DNA from: Candidatus Omnitrophota bacterium
Lineage (GTDB): Bacteria > Omnitrophota > Gorgyraeia > Aquiviventales > Aquiviventaceae
NCBI GenBank assembly: GCA_016180605.1
Contig: JACPAW010000070.1
Location: 1 to 26,250, forward strand
Length of the DNA: 26,250 nt
Direction: 5' to 3'
Under the pieces are notes generated by a model. That model made no database searches and had not been told where the DNA came from. It saw only the letters and a program-made list of their open reading frames with translations. Shown in pieces: positions 8,184-15,487 of this stretch; the stretch's first letter is position 1, and each line of letters begins with the position of its first letter. Made by a program: the position numbers and the translations under genes.

Positions 8184-8263
8184 ACAGGGGGCAAGGGGCA
8201 CGGGGCGTGGGGCGAGGGAGCAGTTCTTACCCACGCCCCCCGTCTCCCGCCCCCTGCCCCTGT
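8184..8263 (-). repeat. GGGGCAC heptamer inverted repeat, site D
   Basis: The left arm has GGGGCAA, GGGGCAC, GGGGCGT and GGGGCGA in register (8188-8215). After a short loop the right arm (8231-8263) is C-rich with ACGCCCC- and TGCCCCT-like units, complementary to the left. The right arm runs into the end of udg and encodes its last residues and lies right against its stop codon. Confidence 0.85.
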
Positions 8264-9027
8264 ATTTCTAGCAGTTGCTTGACGCGCTTTAAGTCTTCCC
8301 AAGCGAATTTCTTTGCAGGCGGATTCCGCAGCAGATAGGCCGGGTGAAACGTGGGGATCACCGGAATCCCCTCATACTCCATCAATGTACCGCGGATTTT
8401 CGTAATCGCCACATGCGGACCCAACAATGCTTTTGCGGCAATGGCACCCAGCACACAGATCACGCGCGGCTGAACAATGGCAAGCTGGGCTTTAAGAAAG
8501 GGAAGGCAGGCTTCCATTTCTTCAGGAAGTGGAGTGCGGTTGCCAGGGGGGCGGTCTTTTAAGACGTTACAGATGTAGACGTCTTGACGCTTGAATCCCA
8601 TGGCCTCGATCATTTTGGTCAAGAGCTGCCCCGCCGCCCCGACAAACGGTATTCCCCGCAGGTCTTCTTCGCGGCCGGGTGCCTCTCCAACGAAAACGAG
8701 TCTGGCGGAGGGACTGCCATCACTCACAACCGGATGCGTGCGCGTTCGGTAAAGGGGGCAGCGTTGGCAGAGGCTGACTTCCTTAGAAAGTTTTGCTAGT
8801 GCCTCGACTAGATTGAGTTGATCTATTGGTCCGCTCGGCACTAGTGCTGAGCCCGACTCATCAAAACAATCTGGTCGAAGCACTAGTTGTGCCTCTTTGG
8901 TGGGAGGACTTACTGGTTGCCCTTCCATAGAAGTCCGCTCCTTTGGCAAAGCGGAAATGCCAAGGGCATTGAGTCCCTCGATGTGCTGTTTCAAGGCCTT
9001 CGCCAACCGCGCGCGTTCGTTTCTCAT
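8227..9027 (-). CDS. Uracil-DNA glycosylase, family 4 (Fe-S type)
   Basis: This base-excision repair enzyme removes uracil from DNA. With the ATG at 9027 it has 266 residues. Family 4 features are CQRC at 87-90, GEAPGREEDLRGIPFVGAAG at 114-133, CNVLKDRPPGNRTP at 153-166, Cys174 and FHPAYLLRNP at 227-236. Cys87, 90, 153 and 174 would hold the 4Fe-4S cluster. About 80 residues precede the first Cys; such an extension is common in some phyla and shows no known domain here. GGAG at 9037-9040 fits the ATG at 9027 (9-base spacing) better than the one at 9033 (3 bases). The open frame farther upstream is translated repeat. The last ten residues, GQGAGDGGRG, are encoded by the heptamer element at site D. 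Confidence 0.93.
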   Translation of the reverse strand: MRNERARLAKALKQHIEGLNALGISALPKERTSMEGQPVSPPTKEAQLVLRPDCFDESGSALVPSGPIDQLNLVEALAKLSKEVSLCQRCPLYRTRTHPVVSDGSPSARLVFVGEAPGREEDLRGIPFVGAAGQLLTKMIEAMGFKRQDVYICNVLKDRPPGNRTPLPEEMEACLPFLKAQLAIVQPRVICVLGAIAAKALLGPHVAITKIRGTLMEYEGIPVIPTFHPAYLLRNPPAKKFAWEDLKRVKQLLEIQGQGAGDGGRG

Positions 9028-9036
9028 CAACATAAA

Positions 9037-9040
9037 CTCC
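9037..9040 (-). promoter_or_regulatory. Ribosome binding site deciding the udg start
   Basis: GGAG on the minus strand, 9 bases before the ATG at 9027 and only 3 before the ATG at 9033. It supports 9027 and argues against starts inside the repeat upstream. Confidence 0.55.
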
Positions 9041-9046
9041 AGTCTT

Positions 9047-9151
9047 GGGACGTGGGACACATGAGCGATACGAAGCTTTTGGGACATGGGGCGTGGGCCG
9101 TGGGACATGTCGTGATTTTTTGTCCCATGTCCCATGGCCCCTGTCCCAAAA
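9047..9151 (-). repeat. Long heptamer element, site E (inverted copy of site G)
   Basis: The plus strand reads GGGACGT, GGGACAC, a 20-base non-heptamer block (9061-9080), GGGACAT, GGGGCGT, GGGCCGT, GGGACAT, a T-rich loop (9109-9121), two GTCCCAT, GGCCCCT and GTCCCAA. Its reverse complement matches 12940-13078 closely, including the 20-base block (one mismatch), apart from one extra heptamer and a 33-bp insertion in the other copy. It occupies the gap between the GT28 gene and udg. Confidence 0.92.
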
Positions 9152-9169
9152 GATTTCCCTGTCTCATGC

Positions 9170-10330
9170 TTACTGCTTCTCCAACAAGGGCTTCACGACG
9201 CGGAGGATGATTTGTTCGGCAGCATCCGCTCGACCCAGCCGTGACGCAGCAACGCGCATTTCTTCTAACCGCCCTGGGTTTTCCAGAAGCTGGCGTGTGG
9301 CCTGGGACGCTGCGGCAGGACCTATGGCCAGAACCGCCGCGCCATACTTTACGACATAATCCGCATTCGCACGCTCTTGCCCAGGAATCGCATGGTAAAC
9401 AACACCCGGTAAACCGCAACCCAAGGCTTCACTCATGGTCAGTCCCCCGGCTTTCATCACGATCAGGTCGCTTACGGCCATGGCCTGTGCCATGGTATCA
9501 ATGAAACCAAAAACCTGTATGGGGACTGACGTCTGCCAAGAGAGCCGATGAATGTATCGTTCTGTCGCCGGATCATCCCCACAGACAACCAAAAGTTGAA
9601 ACGGTACTGCAGCTTGGGCGCTGATAAACAGCAATGATTTGACCACTGCGATAAAGGGACCTACCGTGCGTCCTCCTGCGGTTACCAATACGGTTTTATA
9701 ACCTGGACGAAGCTGAAACCCCGCCCTCAAGGATTCTGTTGCCTGCTTGAGGCGGAAAGCAGGAGCAATGGGAATCCCTAACACGTGGAGCTGTTGCAGG
9801 GGAATTCCTCGGCTCTGGACAACGGCTGCGGTAAGTTCTGTGGCACAAACATACGCCTGCGCCTGCATGGATAACCAGAAACGATGCGGGTAAAGGTCGG
9901 TAATGACGACCACCAAGGAAGACTTAAGCCAACCGGCGCGCTTGCAGCTGCTGATCACATCAGCGGAGAAAAAATGGGTCACGATGACCACCTCAGGCTG
10001 GTGTCGGCGCAGGTTATCGATGAAACGCCTGGCCATCCATCTGTTCCAAACCCGACGGATCGGTTGAATGAATCCATAGACAGCAGGATCGTTGAGCCAA
10101 TCGAACGCCCAACCCCATAGAATCGGTGCGTGGCGGACCAAGAGGTAGTACGCCTTAGGATAACTTCGGCGAAACCAGCGGGGGACGAACTCGAGCAAAT
10201 CCTGACAAACGATATGCGCCTGAGGAAGCAGCCTTGCCGCTTCCTGCGCGATTGCCTCGGCAGCGCGGCGATGGCCCGCACCAGCCGTCACATAGCTAAC
10301 CCAGATGGTCGGAGAGCCGTTTTGCTCCAT
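9170..10330 (-). CDS. MGDG-synthase/UgtP-like glycosyltransferase (GT28 type)
   Basis: This 386-residue GT-B enzyme probably transfers a sugar from a nucleotide donor to a membrane lipid such as diacylglycerol. The N-terminal MGDG_synth-type domain has TAGAGHRRAAEAIAQE at 15-30 and VTHFFSADVISSCKRAG, with VVITDLYPHRFW at 141-152. The C-terminal MurG-like domain has LVTAGG at 215-220, VMKAGGLTMSEALGCGLP at 291-308 (donor-binding) and PGQERANADYVVKYGAA at 316-332. There is no signal peptide; an inner-leaflet peripheral location is expected. MurG is the obvious alternative, but the N-terminal block favours the MGDG/UgtP branch. It follows the deacetylase gene with a 69-base gap that contains a heptamer array. 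Confidence 0.85.
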   Translation of the reverse strand: MEQNGSPTIWVSYVTAGAGHRRAAEAIAQEAARLLPQAHIVCQDLLEFVPRWFRRSYPKAYYLLVRHAPILWGWAFDWLNDPAVYGFIQPIRRVWNRWMARRFIDNLRRHQPEVVIVTHFFSADVISSCKRAGWLKSSLVVVITDLYPHRFWLSMQAQAYVCATELTAAVVQSRGIPLQQLHVLGIPIAPAFRLKQATESLRAGFQLRPGYKTVLVTAGGRTVGPFIAVVKSLLFISAQAAVPFQLLVVCGDDPATERYIHRLSWQTSVPIQVFGFIDTMAQAMAVSDLIVMKAGGLTMSEALGCGLPGVVYHAIPGQERANADYVVKYGAAVLAIGPAAASQATRQLLENPGRLEEMRVAASRLGRADAAEQIILRVVKPLLEKQ

Positions 10331-10344
10331 CGTATTGGTTTTTA

Positions 10345-10379
10345 CCTTGAGCCTTGGACCTTGGACCTTGTACCTTATA
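10345..10379 (-). repeat. CCTTGGA heptamer array, site F
   Basis: Five heptamers in register on the plus strand: CCTTGAG, CCTTGGA, CCTTGGA, CCTTGTA, CCTTATA. A short palindrome, CTTGATCTCAAG, follows at 10382-10393. It is the only site with this heptamer class in the window and lies between the GT28 and deacetylase genes. Confidence 0.78.
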
Positions 10380-10399
10380 CCCTTGATCTCAAGATGGCT

Positions 10400-11110
10400 C
10401 TAGTTGGGTTGTCTGAGCTGTCGGAAGGCGTCGTAGTATCCGGAAATTTTCACACGAAAGGGCAGAATATGCTCGTCGCGCTCGGTAATCTTGATACGCC
10501 GTAACGAGTACCGGTCGACTGCTCCTTTGGAAAGGGCACGGTTGGTGGTGCACGCGGCTAAATAACCCGCCTGCTTGGCCATTGATTGCACTCGTGGGGT
10601 AAAGCCACCCACCGGGTAACTTAAGAATTCCACCGCCTTGCCGATGCGCGACTCGATGATCCGTTTGGACTCCATAAGCTCTTGCGATAAATCCTCTTCT
10701 TTTACGAGCGGCAAATAGCTATGGTGCATGGTGTGGCTGCCAATGGTCATGCCCTGCTCTGCCACAGCGGTTAGCTGCTCCCAACTCGCGAAACCCGCAA
10801 GCCCCACCTCTGCCGGCGTGACAAACAATGTCGCCGGCAAGTCAAAGTGTTTCAGCAGCGGCCAGGCAATCCTTGGAATTTCCTCATAGCCATCATCAAA
10901 GGTAATCACGACACTCCGGCGGGGCATGCGCTCTGACCGATCCAAGCAGCCACTGAGCTCATTGAGGCTGATGACGCGATAGTGATGGTGAACCAAAAAC
11001 TCCAACTGGCGCTCAAAGGTTTCTGGCGAGACGGTAGGGACATGATCGGATTTCAATGCACCCACTCGATGATAAGCCAATATCGGAATATGATAACCCC
11101 ATCGACTCAT
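10400..11110 (-). CDS. Polysaccharide deacetylase (NodB domain)
   Basis: This 236-residue carbohydrate esterase 4 enzyme would remove N-acetyl groups from an amino-sugar glycan. The metal site is TFDDGY at 70-75 (Asp72, Asp73) and SHTMHH at 125-130 (His126 and His130); YPVGGFTP at about 165-172 follows. IPILAYHRVG at the start is typical of the family. No signal peptide is visible, so it probably acts in the cytoplasm on a lipid-linked or nucleotide-linked precursor. The start ATG overlaps the upstream methyltransferase stop (ATGA), indicating translational coupling. Confidence 0.92.
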   Translation of the reverse strand: MSRWGYHIPILAYHRVGALKSDHVPTVSPETFERQLEFLVHHHYRVISLNELSGCLDRSERMPRRSVVITFDDGYEEIPRIAWPLLKHFDLPATLFVTPAEVGLAGFASWEQLTAVAEQGMTIGSHTMHHSYLPLVKEEDLSQELMESKRIIESRIGKAVEFLSYPVGGFTPRVQSMAKQAGYLAACTTNRALSKGAVDRYSLRRIKITERDEHILPFRVKISGYYDAFRQLRQPN

Positions 11111-11913
11111 ACCGCACTTTTCTCCTCTGGGCGAGTGGCAATGACCAGCACATAGCGCGCGAACATCTTTGCCTCATCCTTTGTCAACCGCTCCAATTCA
11201 TACCACTGCTGGCGCTGATCTTCGCTTAACTTTGCTGGTTGAAGGCCGCTGAGCCAAGCCAAGCGGTCGATCGGGTAACTCGCCAGCCAACGAAGCCCCA
11301 ATGAGGCATACAGGCTCCGCAGCTGATTCTCGTCCTGCCAGTTATAATACTGACTATCCCGAAAGGGACCTTCGCTTGTTTGCATGACCTTCAATGCCTG
11401 CGGCACGTCAGAACAACGCAGCGCTTCCAAAAGATAATAGAATTTCGGACGGTGCGAGACACACAATAATCCTCCTGGCCTTAATACCTTGGCCAGAACA
11501 GCAAGCATGGAACGGTACTGCGGGCTTAAATAAATCACTTCGCTGCAAATGACGACATCAAAACGCCATTCGGGGTGCTGCCTTAAAACCTCTAGCATGT
11601 CTCCCTTGGCCAACGCCACCGAAACGCCCGCCTGCTGGGCATGGCGCTTGGCGCGGCGCAGCGCAAAACCCGAGGTGTCTACACCGGTAACCGTGTAGCC
11701 CATCCGGGCAAAAGGAATCATGAGCCTTCCCGTCTGACAACCCGCTTCCAACACCGAAGCAGGAGGCTGGATTTGAGCCTGAGAGAGGTGTTCTTGGATC
11801 CGCTCCACATAGAGACGCGCGTAAAGCGTTTCGTTGGTATCCACGTACATATCATAGTAGTCGGGATCATAATCTGCCACGGCGCGCAGAAATTTACGGG
11901 CAGCACGCTGCAT
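11107..11913 (-). CDS. SAM-dependent class I methyltransferase
   Basis: With the ATG at 11913 this is a 268-residue Rossmann methyltransferase. Motif I is VLEAGCQTGR at 54-63, followed by GYTVTGVDTSGFALRRAKRH, ALAKGDMLEVL and FDVVICSEVIYL. The substrate cannot be read from sequence; the neighbours (deacetylase, oxidoreductase) suggest a sugar or glycolipid. The frame extends to a GTG at 11949, but the ATG at 11913 forms a TGATG junction with the upstream stop and has AGGA at a good distance, so it is preferred. The 3' end overlaps the deacetylase start. Confidence 0.88.
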   Translation of the reverse strand: MQRAARKFLRAVADYDPDYYDMYVDTNETLYARLYVERIQEHLSQAQIQPPASVLEAGCQTGRLMIPFARMGYTVTGVDTSGFALRRAKRHAQQAGVSVALAKGDMLEVLRQHPEWRFDVVICSEVIYLSPQYRSMLAVLAKVLRPGGLLCVSHRPKFYYLLEALRCSDVPQALKVMQTSEGPFRDSQYYNWQDENQLRSLYASLGLRWLASYPIDRLAWLSGLQPAKLSEDQRQQWYELERLTKDEAKMFARYVLVIATRPEEKSAV

Positions 11914-12890
11914 CAAAGCATCCTGTCTCTTTTCATTGCCTTCTCGCACAACGCCAAGACACGCACGACATCCAACGCCAGCTTCGTGCCAAAACGGGAA
12001 CGATCCCCTCCGCGCAGACCATCGATAAAGGTAAGAATGGCCTGGGTTAAAGGAGTGCTCCGGGAGGAAACCGGCAACGTTCGCGTCTTAGCCATGGATG
12101 CCATGCCCTCTTCTTGATAGCGCCGGGAAAAACGAATCGCTCTGGATGTCAGCGCAGGAATAGCCTGGTTGTTCCAGACGTAAAGACGATTTTCCGTCAC
12201 GACACCCAGAAGACGATGCTTCTGGGCGGTCAGCGATCCGGTTTGGATCCAAGCGCTGACTCCTCCAGGAAAATCCAATCTTAAACTGACTTGCTCGGAG
12301 AACCCAGCATGACCTTCCAAAGAACCAAGGGCAAATACTTTCCGAGGAAAGCTACCTAACAAATCCAGGCAGAGGCTGACATCATGGGATCCCCAATCCC
12401 ACAAAGCGCTGGTTTGCGATCTGAAAGGACCAAAATTACCCGCATCTGAAAAAATCATCCGGATCGATTGGCCTTTTTCCTTTAGGGTATCTGCCAAAAC
12501 CGCATAGGCTGGACTAAATAAAAGCGTATGGTCCACCAAGACGGGAATACCGGACCGCTTGCTCTGCAGGTGCAACTTTTCGGCAGTATCCACATCCAAG
12601 CACAGCGGCTTCTCCACCAGGCAGGGCTTGCCTGCCTCTAAAGCAGCCTTCACGATGGCCGCATGAGTTGGCGCAGGAGATGCCACAATGACGGCATCGC
12701 ATTCGGAACGAATGAGCTTTTTCCAATCCGAAACCACTTCCACCGGATAACCCAAAATAGCTGCCCGCTTTGGAAATCGGGTACAAAGATGCGTGACGCG
12801 ACAGCGGCTGCGCAGTGGTGCCAATGTACGCAGGTACACCTGGCCCCAGCACCCAGCCCCGATGAGACCCACCCGAAGCACAGAGGGCAT
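11913..12890 (-). CDS. Gfo/Idh/MocA-family oxidoreductase
   Basis: This 325-residue NAD(P)-dependent sugar dehydrogenase begins MPSVLRVGLIGAGCWGQVYL with the Rossmann motif. CDAVIVASPAPTHAAIVKAA and then LVEKPLCLD (Glu93-Lys94-Pro95) follow; the Lys is the expected catalytic residue. HTLLFSPAY and WDWGSHDVSLCLDLLG belong to the C-terminal substrate domain. It resembles enzymes that oxidise nucleotide-linked sugars such as WlbA, but the substrate is unknown. The frame is open to 12953, where the extra residues are encoded partly by the repeat at site G; the ATG at 12890 begins exactly at family homology. The end is coupled to the methyltransferase by TGATG. Confidence 0.88.
   Translation of the reverse strand: MPSVLRVGLIGAGCWGQVYLRTLAPLRSRCRVTHLCTRFPKRAAILGYPVEVVSDWKKLIRSECDAVIVASPAPTHAAIVKAALEAGKPCLVEKPLCLDVDTAEKLHLQSKRSGIPVLVDHTLLFSPAYAVLADTLKEKGQSIRMIFSDAGNFGPFRSQTSALWDWGSHDVSLCLDLLGSFPRKVFALGSLEGHAGFSEQVSLRLDFPGGVSAWIQTGSLTAQKHRLLGVVTENRLYVWNNQAIPALTSRAIRFSRRYQEEGMASMAKTRTLPVSSRSTPLTQAILTFIDGLRGGDRSRFGTKLALDVVRVLALCEKAMKRDRML
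11921..11924 (-). promoter_or_regulatory. Ribosome binding site deciding the methyltransferase start
   Basis: AGGA on the minus strand lies 7 bases before the ATG at 11913, inside the last codons of the oxidoreductase gene. It supports this start over the GTG at 11949. Confidence 0.55.
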
Positions 12891-12939
12891 CTCAGCAATC
12901 AGAGATAGCAAAATGGCAAGCGACAAGAGCAACGCGTTT

Positions 12940-13084
12940 GGGACAGGGGCCATGGGTCATGGGACAAAAAATCACGACATGTCCCCCCGGCCCGCCATTC
13001 GTGACTGCCGGGGCGGGCACGGCCCACGCCCCATGTCCCATGTCCCAAAAGTTTCGTATCGCTCATGTATCCCATGTCTCAACT
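12940..13084 (-). repeat. Long heptamer element, site G (inverted copy of site E)
   Basis: The plus strand reads GGGACAG, GGGCCAT, GGGTCAT, GGGACAA, an A-rich loop, GTCCC, a 33-bp insertion, GGCCCAC, GCCCCAT, GTCCCAT, GTCCCAA, a 20-base block containing TTCGTATCGCTCAT (13049-13068), ATCCCAT and GTCTCAA. Apart from the insertion and one extra heptamer it is the reverse complement of site E. It fills most of the gap between the SDR and oxidoreductase genes. Confidence 0.92.
12986..13018 (-). repeat. 33-bp GC-rich insertion nested in site G
   Basis: This block is absent from the otherwise matching site E. It has GCCCGCC at 12990-12996 and the complementary GGCGGGC at 13012-13018 around a 15-base loop, so it would fold as a small GC-rich hairpin. 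The flanking element resumes directly after it. Confidence 0.8.
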
Positions 13085-13116
13085 CTGTGTGCTGTTTGCT
13101 GGATACTGTGTGCTCA
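13085..13116 (-). repeat. CTGTGTG heptamer array at the SDR stop
   Basis: CTGTGTG, CTGTTTG, CTGGATA, CTGTGTG and CTCA follow directly on site G. Bases 13092-13116 match 6113-6137 with a single mismatch. The SDR stop codon (13114-13116) is the final CTCA of the array. Confidence 0.85.
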
Positions 13117-14214
13117 AACTTGACTTCCCGTGTAGCACTTCTCTGCCCATCCCATAAATCGCTTCAAACCTTCATGGAGAGTCACGCAAGGCGCATAGTT
13201 CAGCTGATGCGCTGCTTTGGAGATATCCGGGCAGCGGCGCTGCGGCTCATCGGCAGGATAAGTGTCGGGATATTCGCGCGTTTGGACTTCCAGAGGACGC
13301 CTGACCACGCGCTGCAATTGTTTGGCAAGATCCAGCATGGAAACTTCAGGCACCGGATTGCCGATATTATAGGCTTGACCGGGAGTTCCGTTTAAAAGCG
13401 TTTTGACAAAACCAACGATAGCATCCGTCACGTAACAGAAAGTGCGCGTCTGGCTGCCATTTCCGTAGACGATCAGCGGCCGTCTGGCAATGACGCGGCT
13501 GGCAAAATTGGGCAAGACCCGGTAATCGGTTTCCTGCATGCCCGGACCGTACACGTTGAAGGGACGAACCATTTTGGTAGGAATACCGTAACGCTCATGG
13601 AAGATCAGGCATAACGTCTCTCCAAGCCTTTTGGATTCATCATAGCAAGCACGCGGTCCAAGACAGGAGACATTGCCCCGGTACGATTCCGGGGTGGGAA
13701 CATGCTGCGGGTCGGGATCTCCGTAAATTTCGCTGGAACTAAAGAACAAAAAACCTTTCAAGGCGCGCTTCATCCCCAACTGCAACATTTGTTTCGTACC
13801 CACCGTGGCCACTTCCAGCGTTTCGAGCGGATACTTGCGGTAATAATAGGGGCTGGCAATTCCCGCTGCCTGGATCATATAATCCAATGGTTCATCGAAC
13901 TCCAGCGGCTGCACGATGTCGTGGGAGATAAAGCGAAAACCATTGCTCTGCTGAATCCGAGAGCCGAGTTTGCCGCTGGTGATCAAGTTATCGAGAATGA
14001 TGACCCGACAGGATTTGCGAAACACCTGATCGTTCAGGTAGCCAAAAAGGGTGCTGAAATACCTTCCCAAGAAACCTGCCCCGCCGCACAAAAGGACGGT
14101 GCGCCCTTCCAGCTGCAGTGCTTCTTTTCCCAAACCCTCAACAATTTCTTTGATGTCTCCGGGCAGGCAGTGGGCGAGACTCTTCGTCCTGGTCGTCTTC
14201 GTACGCACACTCAT
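13114..14214 (-). CDS. NAD-dependent epimerase/dehydratase, UDP-glucuronate decarboxylase-like
   Basis: This 366-residue extended SDR acts on a nucleotide sugar. After a 36-residue N-terminal leader comes the cofactor motif CGGAGFLGR at 43-51. FFSSSEIYGDP at 157-167 and GPRACYDESKRLGET at 187-200 carry the Ser and the Tyr191/Lys195 pair. VRPFNVYGPGM, QTRTFCYVTDAI and YNIGNPVPEVSMLDLA are close to the blocks of UDP-xylose synthase (UXS), though plain dehydratases or epimerases are not excluded. AGGGAG precedes the ATG and overlaps the stop region of the upstream methyltransferase gene. Its stop codon lies in repeat sequence. Together with the C-methyltransferase and cupin it could build a modified pentose or deoxysugar. 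Confidence 0.85.
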   Translation of the reverse strand: MSVRTKTTRTKSLAHCLPGDIKEIVEGLGKEALQLEGRTVLLCGGAGFLGRYFSTLFGYLNDQVFRKSCRVIILDNLITSGKLGSRIQQSNGFRFISHDIVQPLEFDEPLDYMIQAAGIASPYYYRKYPLETLEVATVGTKQMLQLGMKRALKGFLFFSSSEIYGDPDPQHVPTPESYRGNVSCLGPRACYDESKRLGETLCLIFHERYGIPTKMVRPFNVYGPGMQETDYRVLPNFASRVIARRPLIVYGNGSQTRTFCYVTDAIVGFVKTLLNGTPGQAYNIGNPVPEVSMLDLAKQLQRVVRRPLEVQTREYPDTYPADEPQRRCPDISKAAHQLNYAPCVTLHEGLKRFMGWAEKCYTGSQV

Positions 14215-14224
14215 GTGTATCTCC

Positions 14225-15487
14225 CTAAATCACTTCAACGCAAGGCAGAGGGATAATGAAATGCCCGCCTGCCTGTTGAAAAGCACTGTGCTTGCGCATG
14301 ACCGGCTCCGAGAAATTCCAAGCCAGAATCACCAGATAATCAGGCTTTCTGGATGGATCATACAGAGCGGATGCCGCAACGACCGGGATATGCTGCCCTG
14401 GCGTATAGAGGCCCTGCTTCCATGGGCTGTCATCAATGATGTAATCGAGCGCCTTTGCATCCAGTCCAAAATGGTACAGCAGTGTCGTTGCCTTTGCAGG
14501 GGCTCCGAAGCCTGCAATTTTCTTCCCTTCGGATCGAAGTTTCGTCAATAGCGCCCTGAGCTGTTCCTTGCGCTGCTCAATGTCTTCGAACATCTTTCGA
14601 AACGTATCGGATCGGTGCAGGCCAAGCTCCTCCTCCTGGGCGATCAAATCTTGGAGGTGCCTGCTGCATCGCCAAGGCCCACCGCGTCGTTGCACGAAGC
14701 CCCGCAAAGATCCGCCATGAGGGGAAACTCGCTGGGCATCCACCAATTCCAGGCCGTGTCTCTCAAAGAAACCAACCAGCGGCTTAATCGAATGGTAGCT
14801 GAGATGTTCGTGATAGATCGTGTCGAATAAGGTTTTTTCGAACACATCCCGCAGGTAGGAAACCTCGAAGGTGAATAAACCATCCTCCCGCAAAAGGTCG
14901 GCGATGCCATCCGCAATCGAACCTAAATCGTCCGCATGAGCGAAGACATTATTGGCAACGACCAGCAAGGGCTGCCATCCTTGCTCTTTGAGCCGTGCAG
15001 CCAGCGTCTCATCGAAAAACTCCGTCCGCGTCTCGATTCCCTGGCGGTTTGCCTCCATGGCGATGGACCGTGCAGGATCTACACCCAAAACGGTCATCCC
15101 GGCTTCTTTAAAGAAGCGAAGCAGCGTGCCATCGTTGCTGCCGATTTCCAGAACTTGGGAGCCTTTTGGCATATTCATCAAGCGCCGCATCTGTTCTGCA
15201 TATTGGCGGAAATGCTCCACGAAAACGGGTGACGTGGAGGAAACGTAGACGTAGTCGCGGAAGAGAACCTCGGGATCGACGATATCGAGCAGCTGCACAT
15301 GCCCACATTGGGTGCATAGGTGCACATTCAGGGGAAATCGCTCTTGAGGCAGGTGGCGTTCATCCGTCTTGACGAAGGCGTTAGCCGGTGGGGTCGGTTC
15401 CAGGGAAAACAGCAAATCGAGGTTCTTTCCTGCGCAAAGCCTGCAACCCGTTCGCGTCCGCATGGCCGTGCGCAAAACAGCACTCAT
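14225..15487 (-). CDS. Nucleotide-sugar C-methyltransferase (TylCIII/NovU-like)
   Basis: This 420-residue three-domain protein probably adds a methyl group to a ring carbon of a nucleotide keto-sugar. The N-terminal zinc domain has CRLC at 15-18 and CTQC at 58-61. The SAM fold has VLEIGSNDGTLL at 112-123 and GVDPARSIA, with NNVFAHADDL and FEVSYLRD. The catalytic region has FDTIYHEHLSYHS at 221-233 and HGGSLRGF. The C-terminal Rossmann-like domain has GFGAPAKATTLL at 326-337 and ends IIPLPCVEV. All are signatures of sugar C-methyltransferases. The ATG at 15487 overlaps the cupin stop (ATGA). The presumed substrate, a 4-keto-6-deoxy sugar, would need a dehydratase such as the adjacent SDR or one outside the window. 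Confidence 0.9.
   Translation of the reverse strand: MSAVLRTAMRTRTGCRLCAGKNLDLLFSLEPTPPANAFVKTDERHLPQERFPLNVHLCTQCGHVQLLDIVDPEVLFRDYVYVSSTSPVFVEHFRQYAEQMRRLMNMPKGSQVLEIGSNDGTLLRFFKEAGMTVLGVDPARSIAMEANRQGIETRTEFFDETLAARLKEQGWQPLLVVANNVFAHADDLGSIADGIADLLREDGLFTFEVSYLRDVFEKTLFDTIYHEHLSYHSIKPLVGFFERHGLELVDAQRVSPHGGSLRGFVQRRGGPWRCSRHLQDLIAQEEELGLHRSDTFRKMFEDIEQRKEQLRALLTKLRSEGKKIAGFGAPAKATTLLYHFGLDAKALDYIIDDSPWKQGLYTPGQHIPVVAASALYDPSRKPDYLVILAWNFSEPVMRKHSAFQQAGGHFIIPLPCVEVI

Noticed and set aside
8184..8263. G-rich arm as a G-quadruplex-driven regulator
   Set aside because: Runs of four G are present, but the same region pairs well with the C-rich arm, so the hairpin is the simpler explanation.
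11914..11949. GTG start for the methyltransferase
   Set aside because: The ATG at 11913 has a better-placed AGGA and the TGATG junction with the upstream stop.
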